Shown: positions 1 to 7,772, numbered from the stretch's first letter. The stretch: 47,967 nt of DNA from an uncultured Flavobacteriales bacterium (GCA_903837495.1 CAILUT010000053.1:1-47967); one strand, 5' to 3'. A program made the numbers and translations. The notes: a model not told the origin generated them from the sequence alone.

Positions 1-622
1 CGAATCTAAAGTTAGAGGTATTGATTAGCGATTGCTGGAATTTAGCGGCATGCACCACAGCCACATCGTTTTTAAAGAATTTGTGGTTCCCTGTCCACCC
101 CACCACCATACCTACCGTTTGCAGGTCGAGTTGTTTGATGTTGTTAACCACGATAGAGTCATTAAACAAGGTGTATTCATAGGAGAGATTCACAAAGGGT
201 TCCCATTTGTTTTTTTCTTGGTTAAGGACTCGAAAACTGACTCCGGCTCCGCTGATTGCCCGTGCCTGAAAAGCCCTAAGTAGAGAGGATTCAAAACCAC
301 CATTCACGAAACCTGAAACCCGTTTTAAAGGAAACAAAGACAAGGAAGAATTCGCGGTAAATTCATTGGCATTGGTGATGGTATCAATAATACCATACCT
401 ATATTGAACCACATTTTTTAAGGCAAACACTCTTTTTTCAAGATTAAACTTTCCCTGGTTTACGGTATTGATGGAAGATAAGTTGCCTCCAGAAATCGAA
501 AAATCACTGGACACCAAATACTTTATTCGCAAACTATCTTTAGCGGCCGAGGTATCGGTTGGATTGGCAAAAAGACGCAATCCCGACACAAAAAAGAGAA
601 TCAATAAAAAAACCCGAGTCAT
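1..622 (-). CDS. DUF481-like outer-membrane protein (partial, C-terminus off the window)
   Basis: An open frame of 207 codons runs from an ATG at 622 to the window edge without a stop, so only the N-terminal part is present. The translation begins with a hydrophobic signal peptide (MTRVFLLILFFVSGLRLFA), then alternating short beta-strand-like segments rich in aromatic and polar residues. The strand pattern (a GGFES segment, a GVSFRV segment, then a KWEPFVNLSYEY segment) resembles the DUF481 family of small outer-membrane beta barrels. A Bacteroidota promoter box lies 19 nt upstream of the start and the gene diverges from ribD. The DUF481 assignment rests on the look of the strands, not on a search. 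Localisation in the outer membrane is an inference; no substrate can be proposed. Confidence 0.7.
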   Translation of the reverse strand, partial: MTRVFLLILFFVSGLRLFANPTDTSAAKDSLRIKYLVSSDFSISGGNLSSINTVNQGKFNLEKRVFALKNVVQYRYGIIDTITNANEFTANSSLSLFPLKRVSGFVNGGFESSLLRAFQARAISGAGVSFRVLNQEKNKWEPFVNLSYEYTLFNDSIVVNNIKQLDLQTVGMVVGWTGNHKFFKNDVAVVHAAKFQQSLINTSNFRF

Positions 623-641
623 ATTCTAGCGCATTATGGTG

Positions 642-649
642 CAAATATA
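642..649 (-). promoter_or_regulatory. TAnnTTTG promoter box for the DUF481-like gene
   Basis: On the minus strand this reads TATATTTG, a perfect match to the Bacteroidota -7 element, 19 nt before the ATG at 622. It lies in the divergent region shared with ribD. A -33 TTG occurs at 672-674 (22 nt spacing), slightly wider than usual. Confidence 0.6.
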
Positions 650-685
650 CTCCAAGGATATGGGTTATAACCAAGCAAAGTACAT

Positions 686-693
686 TACTTTTG
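686..693 (+). promoter_or_regulatory. TAnnTTTG promoter box abutting the ribD start
   Basis: The sequence TACTTTTG matches the Bacteroidota -7 element and ends 3 nt before the ATG at 697. If transcription begins 4-6 nt after the box, the mRNA would be leaderless. No convincing -33 TTG is visible. Confidence 0.5.
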
Positions 694-696
694 AAC

Positions 697-1722
697 ATGG
701 AATTTACCATACCCAATTGGTCGGCCGAAGATGAAAAGTGGATGCGGCGCTGTTTAATCCTAGCAGAAAAAGGCAAATATCAGGTTGGCAGCAATCCCAT
801 GGTGGGCTGTGTTCTGGTTGAAGGGGGGCAGTGGATTTCGGAGGGGTACCACAAGCGATTTGGAGAAGCCCATGCCGAGGTGGATGCCTGGAAAAATGCA
901 GGGCAACCTGATTCGTTTGAACAGGGCACAATATACGTATCTCTTGAGCCCTGCAGCCACCATGGCAAAACACCGCCTTGTACCGATTTGCTGCTACGTT
1001 TGCGTCCAAGTCGGGTTGTGTTGGCTTCGACCGACCCCGATGTTCGGGTTTCTGGGAACGGAATCCGGCGGCTTTCTGAGGCTGGAATCAAGGTAGATGT
1101 TGGATGCCTAGATGCCGAGAACAGGCATTTGAATCGGCATTATTTTACCCAGCGTACGCACAATCGGCCCTTTGTTGCCCTTAAATGGGCCGAAACCTGC
1201 GGTGGTATGGTGGGGAAAAGCCAGGCAAGCCCTGAATCGCGCTTGATGATTTCAGGGCCCCAAGCCCTTGTGTACGGACACCGTTTAAGGGCCGAGCACC
1301 AATCTATTTTGGTTGGGGGCGGAACTGTTTTGGCAGACAATCCGCAGCTAAATCTAAGGTATTTTTCGGGCAATTCGCCGCAGATTTTGGTTTGGTGGAC
1401 CCGTTCTTCCCCGCTTGGAAACTATAGGTTTAAAAGCAATGCACACTTTACAGAAATAACGGCAGCCAGCCTTAAACAGGCCTGGCCCGAAATCACCGCA
1501 TCGGCAGGAAATTCAGTGTTGGTTGAGGGGGGGGCAAAAACCCAATCGGCCTTTATTGAAATGGGAATGTGGGACGAAATTCACCGCATTGTGAACCAAG
1601 AACCGCACAAAGGTGGGGGCATTTCTGCCCCAAGGTTGCCCAACAACGCCGCATTGATCAAAACGCTTCCCATTGGAAACGACACCGTATATATTTACCG
1701 CCCTAAAAAACAAATTCTATGA
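697..1722 (+). CDS. ribD: Bifunctional riboflavin biosynthesis deaminase/reductase RibD
   Basis: A 341-residue protein that should carry out two cytoplasmic steps of riboflavin synthesis: deamination of the pyrimidine made by GTP cyclohydrolase II, then reduction of its ribosyl side chain. The N-terminal cytidine-deaminase-type domain shows the zinc and catalytic motif HAE (residues 59-61) and PCSHHGKTPPC (85-95). The C-terminal half holds the DHFR-like reductase fold, with an ALKWAET segment and a VEGGAKTQ segment near the end. Length fits the family. The open frame continues upstream to 559, but the ATG at 697 begins just before the conserved domain and follows a promoter box, so it is the better start. 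The stop overlaps the next gene's start (ATGA), indicating co-translation. Confidence 0.95.
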   Translation: MEFTIPNWSAEDEKWMRRCLILAEKGKYQVGSNPMVGCVLVEGGQWISEGYHKRFGEAHAEVDAWKNAGQPDSFEQGTIYVSLEPCSHHGKTPPCTDLLLRLRPSRVVLASTDPDVRVSGNGIRRLSEAGIKVDVGCLDAENRHLNRHYFTQRTHNRPFVALKWAETCGGMVGKSQASPESRLMISGPQALVYGHRLRAEHQSILVGGGTVLADNPQLNLRYFSGNSPQILVWWTRSSPLGNYRFKSNAHFTEITAASLKQAWPEITASAGNSVLVEGGAKTQSAFIEMGMWDEIHRIVNQEPHKGGGISAPRLPNNAALIKTLPIGNDTVYIYRPKKQIL

Positions 1723-2555
1723 CCTGGCTACTTGGCAGCATTGCCTGTTACTCTTTAATTTTTATTGTTTTTCGATTTGCAGGACAAAAAGGAATGGCGA
1801 TGGCGCCGATGCTTTTTGTGAACTACGTTGTTTCTTTTGTTTTCAGCCTAATCCTAACGAAAAACTGGCCTCAACCCGAGTGGTGGATGCTCAGCTCCGC
1901 TTTGCTTGGCTTCTTATTTATGGTGGTTTTTCAGGTGATTGCCCATTCCACCAATTCAGCCGGTGTAGGTTCAACGGCCACGGCATCGAAGCTCAGCATG
2001 ATATGGCCTATTCTTGCCTTTAGCTTTCTGTTTGGAGAATGGCCTAAGTCTTTTCAATGGATTGGAATTGCCCTGGTTCTGACTTCGGTTCTGCTGCCTT
2101 TTTTTAGGTCGGGACACCCTGCCAAATCCTGGATTTTACCCCTCACCGTTTTTCTCTCTACCGGATTGGTCGACACCCTAATTGCTTTGCATAGCCGCCC
2201 GCAGTGGGTGGCCCCCGAGCACAAACAAGCTCTATTTACTTTTATTTTTGGATTTGCTGCCGCAACCGCTCTATTTCAGTCTCGGAAAGAAATACCCGCC
2301 CTTAGGCAACCTTCGATTTTGGTTTTGGGACTGATTTTGGGCCTTATTAATTATGGCTCTTTGTTTTTTCTGCTTGGCACCTTGCAATCGAAGTTTTTGT
2401 CGGGTGCCACCTTTTTCCCCGTCAACAATATGGGGGTAATTGCTGCAACGTCCTTGGCCGCCGTACTGCTGTTCCATGAACGGCCTAAAAGAATTGAATG
2501 GATGGCCCTTGTTTTGGGCATGTTGGGCTTGTTGTGCATCCTCTGGTTTTCGTAA
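1719..2555 (+). CDS. DMT/EamA-type membrane permease, substrate unknown
   Basis: A 278-residue protein with about nine to ten hydrophobic membrane segments from end to end and almost no soluble part, as in drug/metabolite transporter (EamA) permeases. Hydrophobic stretches begin at once (WLLGSIACYSLIFIVFRF) and the C-terminus is the short tail CILWFS. Its start overlaps the ribD stop by four bases, so it is translationally coupled to riboflavin synthesis. That might suggest a related substrate, but this is only a guess from position. The family assignment is from membrane topology and size and is moderately sure. Confidence 0.65.
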   Translation: MTWLLGSIACYSLIFIVFRFAGQKGMAMAPMLFVNYVVSFVFSLILTKNWPQPEWWMLSSALLGFLFMVVFQVIAHSTNSAGVGSTATASKLSMIWPILAFSFLFGEWPKSFQWIGIALVLTSVLLPFFRSGHPAKSWILPLTVFLSTGLVDTLIALHSRPQWVAPEHKQALFTFIFGFAAATALFQSRKEIPALRQPSILVLGLILGLINYGSLFFLLGTLQSKFLSGATFFPVNNMGVIAATSLAAVLLFHERPKRIEWMALVLGMLGLLCILWFS

Positions 2556-2592
2556 ATCGGATGGCACTTTGATGGGCTGAAGCTCCACAGCG

Positions 2593-2780
2593 TTTTTTAT
2601 GGTTTTTGGGATGCGCTCCACCGCGTACAAAGCCTTGCACTGCGTTTTTTAAGATAGTTGGGGATGCCCACCGCAGCGTACACAGCCTTGCACTGCGTTT
2701 TTTAGAATTGTTGGGGATGCCCACCACAGCATACACAGCCTTTCCAATCGGATGTTTAAAATCATTGGGAGCTCCATTCC
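2593..2780. repeat. 53-bp tandem repeat, three full copies and one decayed copy
   Basis: Three adjacent units (2593-2644, 2645-2697, 2698-2750) share a T6 start, a TTGGGGATGCCCACC core, a CGTACACAGCC segment and a TTGCACTGCG end. Unit lengths are 52, 53 and 53 bp. A weaker fourth copy covers about 2751-2780. The unit length is not a multiple of three and both frames that cross it are unrelated to known proteins, so it is non-coding. It fills the space between the convergent permease and metallophosphoesterase genes; no terminator is clear. Confidence 0.8.
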
Positions 2781-2818
2781 CCTCCCTTAGCACCTTAGCG
2801 TTTTAAACAGAGCTAAAT

Positions 2819-4030
2819 TCAAGCGTCCAACCCGCTCAATTCAAACACCGTAATTTCAGGGCGAATCCCGACCCGGCCGCTATACCCTATGCAACCTGTA
2901 CCTCGGTTCACATACAGATGTTGTTTGTCTTGCGAGTACAATCCCGCCCATTGTTTGTACACGTACTGCGAAGGGCTCCACCGAAATCCCGGAATCTCCA
3001 CTCCAAACTGAAACCCATGGGTATGCCCCGACATCGTTAAGGCCACCCGCTTGCGCTGCAAAATCTGAGCCTCCCAGTGCGAAGGGTCATGCGACATCAA
3101 CAGAACACAGGCTTCGTCCGGTATGTTTTTCAGCGCTTTCCCCAAATCCCCATACCGTTTAAAGTTTAAGCGAGCGCCCCAGTTTTCAACCCCTGCCAAG
3201 TAAAGCGATTCCCCGCCAAATTCAGCCAATTTAATGTGTGAATTCAACAGCAAGTTCCAGCCCATTTGTGCCTGTATATCGTACATAGCCTGAAGGTTGG
3301 CCTGTTTCGACTCGGCATCAGGCCAGCGGTAATAATCGCCATAATCGTGGTTTCCCAGAACCGAATGCACTCCCATTGGGGCCGACAAGCCCGCTAAAAT
3401 CGAAGCAAAAGGCAAAACCTCGGCACTGGTATTGTTTACCAAATCACCGGTAAACAAAATCAAATCGGGCTGTTCTTTCATCACGCTGTCAACCATTTTC
3501 TGAAGGGTGTCCTTTTGCAGCACCGAACCGGTATGAATATCAGAAATCTGAACCACCTTCAGCAGGCCCAATTTTCGTGGAAACCCAGGGAGTTGAAGGC
3601 GTTTCCGAACCAATTGAAAATCGGAGGCGGTTTGCAGCACACCATAAACCAGGGTAAAAAAAGGTAGTGCTGCAGCCACAGCAAAGGTTTGCCGTAAAAA
3701 TTCCCGACGGCTTGCCTGCAAGTCCATTCCAACTACACCTGTTCCGCCCAACACATAAAACAGGTTGATGCTCCCGACCAAAAAAAAGGCGAAAACCTTT
3801 GATGCCATTAAAATAAATAAAAGGTTTCCCGCCCACAGCGGAGCGGTTCCCGGCAGCAAGGAACGCAGCATGGCGATTCCCAAAAGCAGAACAGGCAGGC
3901 CGAACCACAGGCAGGTAAACAATACAACATACTTAGGGGAAGGCCAGTGCCGCAGAAGTCGGAACAAATACACCTCAGAAAACACCCAAAAAGCCAAGAA
4001 TACAATGGCCAAAATCCAACGTGGATGCAT
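2819..4030 (-). CDS. Membrane-anchored metallophosphoesterase (YkuE/YaeI-like)
   Basis: A 403-residue protein with about four membrane segments in the first 130 residues, then a calcineurin-like phosphoesterase domain. All five metal-binding blocks are present: SDIH (163-166), GDLVN (195-199), GNHDY (226-230), MSHD (312-315) and SGHTHG (334-339). Enzymes of this type cleave phosphodiesters or phosphomonoesters at the membrane; the substrate here is unknown. Just before the last membrane segment is a twin-arginine-like SRREFLRQ block (about 107-114), which matches the Tat signals of soluble relatives but is internal here. The frame is open to 4240, but the upstream part overlaps the small membrane gene and looks non-coding; the ATG at 4030 is chosen. 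It follows the small membrane gene by 8 nt. Confidence 0.88.
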   Translation of the reverse strand: MHPRWILAIVFLAFWVFSEVYLFRLLRHWPSPKYVVLFTCLWFGLPVLLLGIAMLRSLLPGTAPLWAGNLLFILMASKVFAFFLVGSINLFYVLGGTGVVGMDLQASRREFLRQTFAVAAALPFFTLVYGVLQTASDFQLVRKRLQLPGFPRKLGLLKVVQISDIHTGSVLQKDTLQKMVDSVMKEQPDLILFTGDLVNNTSAEVLPFASILAGLSAPMGVHSVLGNHDYGDYYRWPDAESKQANLQAMYDIQAQMGWNLLLNSHIKLAEFGGESLYLAGVENWGARLNFKRYGDLGKALKNIPDEACVLLMSHDPSHWEAQILQRKRVALTMSGHTHGFQFGVEIPGFRWSPSQYVYKQWAGLYSQDKQHLYVNRGTGCIGYSGRVGIRPEITVFELSGLDA

Positions 4031-4038
4031 AAAAATAC

Positions 4039-4233
4039 CTATGAATGAAGCGAAAAATGTTTGATGAACAGCAGCAGCACAACGCCCAGCACTAAAAACA
4101 CAGCCAAACCAGTCAAATGCTGATAATGCACCCGAATTTCCTTCAAATCTTTCCAGTACAGCCAAGCCGTTATCCCCAAAAAAACCACCGCAAAAACCAC
4201 CGCAAAATACAGATGTCCAATACCAATGCTCAT
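4039..4233 (-). CDS. Small two-helix membrane protein, unknown function
   Basis: A 64-residue protein starting MSIGIGHLYFAVV, with two predicted membrane helices (about 6-25 and 42-59) linked by a short charged loop with the sequence WKDLKEIRVHYQ. It begins 4 nt after a perfect TATCTTTG promoter box and ends 8 nt before the metallophosphoesterase gene. The position supports a real gene that is first in a two-gene unit. No family is recognised; a role together with the phosphoesterase is inference from the operon. Confidence 0.65.
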   Translation of the reverse strand: MSIGIGHLYFAVVFAVVFLGITAWLYWKDLKEIRVHYQHLTGLAVFLVLGVVLLLFIKHFSLHS

Positions 4234-4237
4234 GCCG

Positions 4238-4245
4238 CAAAGATA
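4238..4245 (-). promoter_or_regulatory. TAnnTTTG promoter box for the small membrane gene and phosphoesterase
   Basis: The minus strand reads TATCTTTG, ending 4 nt before the ATG at 4233. This is one of several boxes in the window that sit directly against a start codon. Confidence 0.6.
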
Positions 4246-4310
4246 CAAGAATCGCCCCAAACTTCTGGGAATTACAGGTTAAAAATACAAGGCCTGAAAG
4301 GAATAAAGCA

Positions 4311-4452
4311 GGGCGGCTGTTCCGGCTATCGCGGGTAGTACGCAGGGCAAGGGGCGGCTGCAGTGGGCAGGCAGTAGCTCCTAAAGTCGCTCTGCCAGCC
4401 CACGCAGCCTGCCCCTTGCCCTTTGCGCGCTACCCCGCTCTATCCGGGCCGC
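4311..4452 (-). ncRNA. 143-nt structured repeat, copy D (candidate RNA element)
   Basis: One of five intergenic elements with a shared fold. Read on the minus strand it starts GCGGCCCGGATAGAG and ends with GCCGCCC. From outside in, the arms pair as GCGGC with GCCGC, GGGUAG with CUACCC, a C/A mismatch, GCGC with GCGU, then a copy-specific 12-bp stem (AGGGCAAGGGGC with GCCCCUUGCCCU), GGCUGC with GCAGCC, GUGGGC with GCCCAC, and GGCAG with CUGCC. The apical loop is GACUUUAGGA (4379-4388), 64 nt from the 5' end. It lies between the divergent small membrane gene and the gene at 4541. It most resembles copy E. Whether it is transcribed is unknown. Confidence 0.75.
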
Positions 4453-4514
4453 AAGCCCCCTCTCTATTTTAACCGAATTAGCCAAAGAATCCCCCCTAGC
4501 GTCATTCTTTTTAT

Positions 4515-4522
4515 TAGATTTG
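4515..4522 (+). promoter_or_regulatory. TAnnTTTG promoter box for the rsmD-coaD cluster
   Basis: TAGATTTG matches the Bacteroidota -7 element and lies 18 nt before the ATG at 4541. No clear TTG is seen at -33. Confidence 0.5.
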
Positions 4523-4540
4523 CCCAGCAAAAAAACAACC

Positions 4541-5335
4541 ATGAAAAATCTTTCATACTGGATATCAAAGCTTCTAATCCCCTCCTTATTTGCCCTGGCT
4601 GGATTGTTTATGCTGTTCACCGGGCTTAAACCCGGAAAATATCAATCGGCCCTCTACGTTTTTTCTAGTTTTTTAATGGTGGCGGGGTCGGCTGTTTGGA
4701 TTCTGCTCGTCACCGGCAAACTCAGCATGCCCTGGGTCAGAAAATACGCTGCACTCATTTTTATTCCTGCCCTTATTGTGATGGGAGGGATTGTTTACAG
4801 CATACGTCAAAGCATCCGGTTTGAAGAAATAAAAGTAGAACGCGAAAACGTCATTATAAATCGATTGTTAAAAATACGCGAAGCTCAATTGGCCTATAAA
4901 GAAGTAAAAGGCGAATTTGCGAACAACTTCAGCGCGCTGATTGATTTCCTAAAAAACGGCAAAACATTCGTTGTTAAAGTAGATGGGAATATTGACGACA
5001 CCCTGGCTGTTGCTCAAGGACGTGTTAAAATTGATTCCATTTGGGTTCCCATTCTTGGCTTAAAATACATTGAAACCTTCCCGCTTGATTCGCTGCGGTA
5101 TGTGCCTTTTGCCTTAGACCCAGAAACAAGAAAACCGTCCGGCGAAGAATTCTTGCTTGAAGCCGGCAAACTTGAAACACCCGAAGGCCTTGAAGTTCCT
5201 GTCTTCGCCGCCTCAACCAACTACGGCATCTTTCTCGAAGATTTGTTGAAAGAATATGGTAAATTTAGTGTGGACTCGGTTATTCAAGTAGGATCTATGA
5301 CCGAGCCAACCACCAACGGCAGCTGGCGCAATTAA
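4541..5335 (+). CDS. Conserved Bacteroidota membrane protein of unknown function
   Basis: A 264-residue protein with three N-terminal membrane helices (about 11-29, 37-57, 68-87), then a basic and helical linker ending in REAQLAYKEVKGEF, and a soluble C-terminal domain of about 150 residues. The LRYVPF block and the REAQLAYK block are ones I recall from an uncharacterised family found across Bacteroidota near rsmD and coaD; this is recollection, not a search. The frame is open to 4520 but the ATG at 4541 (MKNLSYW) fits the promoter box at 4515-4522 better. The stop is 2 nt before rsmD, so they are probably co-transcribed. The long soluble part probably faces the periplasm. Confidence 0.7.
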   Translation: MKNLSYWISKLLIPSLFALAGLFMLFTGLKPGKYQSALYVFSSFLMVAGSAVWILLVTGKLSMPWVRKYAALIFIPALIVMGGIVYSIRQSIRFEEIKVERENVIINRLLKIREAQLAYKEVKGEFANNFSALIDFLKNGKTFVVKVDGNIDDTLAVAQGRVKIDSIWVPILGLKYIETFPLDSLRYVPFALDPETRKPSGEEFLLEAGKLETPEGLEVPVFAASTNYGIFLEDLLKEYGKFSVDSVIQVGSMTEPTTNGSWRN

Positions 5336-5337
5336 CC

Positions 5338-5883
5338 TTGAGAATCATTGCCGGAGCTTTAAAAGGCAGAACATGGACTCTGCCAAAGGGATTGGATTTA
5401 CGCCCCACGACCGACCGAGCCAAGGAATCGCTGTTTAACGTCCTTCAAGCCCAAGTGGATTGGCCGCTTGCGACCTGCTTAGATGCATTCTCGGGAACAG
5501 GATCTATTGGCTTTGAAATGCTTTCTAGGGGTGCCAAAGAAGTTCATTTTTTAGATAAAAATCCGAAGTCCATTCAACACATTCAAAAGCAACTCGCTGC
5601 CTGGAAAATGGAAAATGCCCAAGCGGTACAAGGCGATGTTTTTGAATTTGCCCACCGGCAAAAAAAACCCTACGACCTTGTTTTTTTAGATCCGCCCTAT
5701 ACCCTTAGCGAAGCCCTTGAACTTCCAGAGCGCTTTATTCAAAACGGCTTGTTAAAACCTGAGGGAGTTTTGGTACTGGAACACGGCCCCGATTGGGCAG
5801 CACAAACACCCAGCATTGCAGGTTGGCAAAGCACAAAGAAATATGGCCACGTTCATTTTTCTTACTTTCGTGTAGAAAATTGA
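5338..5883 (+). CDS. rsmD: 16S rRNA (guanine-966-N2)-methyltransferase RsmD
   Basis: A 181-residue SAM-dependent methyltransferase that modifies guanine 966 of 16S rRNA during small-subunit assembly. Visible motifs are the N-terminal RIIAGALKGR and RPTTDRAKESLFN blocks, the SAM-binding DAFSGTGSIGFE (residues 49-60) and the catalytic DPPY (118-121). Length is typical. The start codon is TTG at 5338, only 2 nt after the preceding stop; no in-frame ATG lies before the conserved N-terminus, so TTG is supported. The next gene, coaD, starts 2 nt after the stop, a pairing common in Bacteroidota. Confidence 0.94.
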   Translation: MRIIAGALKGRTWTLPKGLDLRPTTDRAKESLFNVLQAQVDWPLATCLDAFSGTGSIGFEMLSRGAKEVHFLDKNPKSIQHIQKQLAAWKMENAQAVQGDVFEFAHRQKKPYDLVFLDPPYTLSEALELPERFIQNGLLKPEGVLVLEHGPDWAAQTPSIAGWQSTKKYGHVHFSYFRVEN

Positions 5884-5885
5884 CC

Positions 5886-6365
5886 ATGCACATCGACCCC
5901 AAACCCATTGGCTTTTTCCCGGGCAGTTTTGACCCGCCCACCAAGGGGCACTTTGCCATAGTTCAGGCTGTAATGCCTTTGTTTTCAAGCCTAGTGATTG
6001 GAATCGGATCCAACAGCCAGAAACAATACTCCTGGCCGGCCGAACTCCGAAAAGAAATGCTGCAAGCCTTATTCCAAGATATGCCCTCCATACAAGTGGT
6101 CGTTTACCAAGGAATGACCATCGATGCCGCTGCACAGGTCGGAGCCCGTTACCTGATTCGGGGAATCCGCGACGAAAAAGACAGTGCCTATGAACGCCAA
6201 ATTGCGGAAGCCAACAAGGCGCTTTCTCCCCAAATTGAAACCATTTTTGTGCCCTCGCCAACCGGAGCTTCTCACATCAACAGCAGCATTGTTCGAGAAA
6301 TCCACAAACATGGTGGCAACGTAAGGCCCTTTATTCATGAACGACTTTGGAGGTTTTTCGACTGA
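5886..6365 (+). CDS. coaD: Pantetheine-phosphate adenylyltransferase (coenzyme A synthesis)
   Basis: A 159-residue nucleotidyltransferase that transfers AMP from ATP to 4'-phosphopantetheine, the penultimate step of coenzyme A synthesis in the cytoplasm. The N-terminal GSFDP (residues 13-17) and TKGH (19-22) motifs are characteristic, as are IRGIRDEKD and ASHINSSIVREI further on. The open frame extends upstream to 5793 inside rsmD; the ATG at 5886 places the catalytic motif at its normal distance. It starts 2 nt after rsmD and its TGA directly abuts the next ATG. Confidence 0.95.
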   Translation: MHIDPKPIGFFPGSFDPPTKGHFAIVQAVMPLFSSLVIGIGSNSQKQYSWPAELRKEMLQALFQDMPSIQVVVYQGMTIDAAAQVGARYLIRGIRDEKDSAYERQIAEANKALSPQIETIFVPSPTGASHINSSIVREIHKHGGNVRPFIHERLWRFFD

Positions 6366-7772
6366 ATGCGACGCATATACTTTTTACCCATGTCTGCCGT
6401 TCCATGTGTTGTGATGCGTACGGTTTTCGCTTTCTTCCTTTTTTGGGGTATAGGTCGGGCTCAATCCATTCAGATTATTGGAGAAGCCCCCTTTTTTCCA
6501 TCCACTCGAATTGAAGCAATTGGATTTGAAGATTGGGTGGTTAGCGAGCCCATCTTGCTTTCCAGTACCCTTTCTTCGGCAACGGGGCATTTCGAATTGA
6601 CAATCCCAACATCGCTTGCTCAGCAGGTAGCCTACCAACTAAAAATAGGCCGAGACAAAACAGCCTTGCACCTTCAGGCCGGAAAAACATACCGGTTGGT
6701 TTTGCCAAACCGAAATGCCGGGGCCGTTGGCATGACTCAAGAAAACGACACCAGCTTAATTTGGTATTCCATTTCTCAGTTTGAAATGGCATACAGCACA
6801 TTTTTGAACGACCATTACGATGTGTTTATGCGCAGGCAGCACAAAACGGCCGTTGACAGCTTTGAACTGGCTTTGCGAAACGACTCAGCCCAATATTCCA
6901 GCCCATTTCTGGCATCCATGCTAAAATACCGAATGGCCGATTTGCGCTTGACCACTCGGCTCATGAGCGAGAAAACCGCCGTTCGAACCTATATTTTTAA
7001 TCAGCCTGTACTTTACTCCCACCCTGATTACATGGATTTCTTCAAAAACCTGTATAAAGGAATGCTTCAAAAATGGGCAACCCTGCCCACCGAAGCAAAA
7101 CTCTATGAATGGTTGATTGAAAAACCAAACTACGATTCGGCTTTTCATCGAATCATGGAATTTGAATTGGTGCCCGGGCGGGAAGCGGCCGAACTGCTTT
7201 TGGTTGCGGGAATGTTGGAATGGCAACGCGAAAAAATACTGGACGAAGCCAAACTAATCACCCTGTTCCAGCAAGCATGGCCCAAGCAAATCGACCCCGT
7301 TCTTCAGCGCATTACCCAAAAAGCCATTGAACACCTGCAACGGTTAAAACCGGGCCAACAAGTCCCAGATTTGACCTTGAAAGACGAATTAGGCCAGCGG
7401 TTTCAACCCTTCAGCAAAAAAAATGGACTGCACACCTATTTGATTTTCTTTTCCTTTAAAAGTCCAGAAGCACTGGCCGAGGTCAAGGCCGCATCCGACT
7501 TTATTGCCCGTGAAAAACGCAAAATCAATTTAATATCCGTTTGCTTGGATTGCCAATATACCGACTTGCACAACCTAAAAAAACAGCATAACCTTCAAGG
7601 ACAACTGGGTATGCCCATCGAAGACCCCTCGTACACCTTTAAACTGGGAGGCTTTGTTGATTCTTTTTTGCTGGATGAAAACCAACGCTTTGTGTTGAGC
7701 CCAGCACCCAACTCCTCGACTGGAGGTCTCCTTCAAATTCAAAAAGTCGCCCCCACAGAACGCAACCGCTAA
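6366..7772 (+). CDS. Exported protein with a degenerate TlpA/thioredoxin-like C-terminal domain
   Basis: A 468-residue protein with an N-terminal signal peptide; the hydrophobic core ends in GIGRAQS. If the start is the ATG at 6414 (MRTVFAFFLFWGIG) the signal is of classical size; the ATG at 6366 directly follows the coaD stop. The middle part is largely helical, and the last 130 residues have the layout of a TlpA-like thioredoxin fold (LKPGQQVPDLTLKDELG, then a FFSFKSPEA turn). The site where redox-active members have WCxxC shows FFSFKS, so no disulfide exchange is expected. Bacteroidota have many such exported TlpA-like proteins, often in cell-surface or stress roles. Function is unknown. 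Confidence 0.7.
   Translation: MRRIYFLPMSAVPCVVMRTVFAFFLFWGIGRAQSIQIIGEAPFFPSTRIEAIGFEDWVVSEPILLSSTLSSATGHFELTIPTSLAQQVAYQLKIGRDKTALHLQAGKTYRLVLPNRNAGAVGMTQENDTSLIWYSISQFEMAYSTFLNDHYDVFMRRQHKTAVDSFELALRNDSAQYSSPFLASMLKYRMADLRLTTRLMSEKTAVRTYIFNQPVLYSHPDYMDFFKNLYKGMLQKWATLPTEAKLYEWLIEKPNYDSAFHRIMEFELVPGREAAELLLVAGMLEWQREKILDEAKLITLFQQAWPKQIDPVLQRITQKAIEHLQRLKPGQQVPDLTLKDELGQRFQPFSKKNGLHTYLIFFSFKSPEALAEVKAASDFIAREKRKINLISVCLDCQYTDLHNLKKQHNLQGQLGMPIEDPSYTFKLGGFVDSFLLDENQRFVLSPAPNSSTGGLLQIQKVAPTERNR

Noticed and set aside
2593-2780. A CRISPR array
   Set aside because: Units are directly adjacent without spacers and there are no cas genes.
2606-2806. Reading frame of 66 codons across the 53-bp repeat
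   Set aside because: The repeat unit is not a multiple of three, so the frame changes per unit; it has no promoter or family resemblance.
4031-4240. N-terminal extension of the metallophosphoesterase to 4240
   Set aside because: It would overlap the small membrane gene in another frame and reads as Cys/Gly-rich noise.
4311-4452. Structured repeats as rho-independent terminators
   Set aside because: Three copies have an A-run after the 3' arm rather than a T-run; on the other strand the T-run lies before the stem. Neither direction gives stem then U-run.
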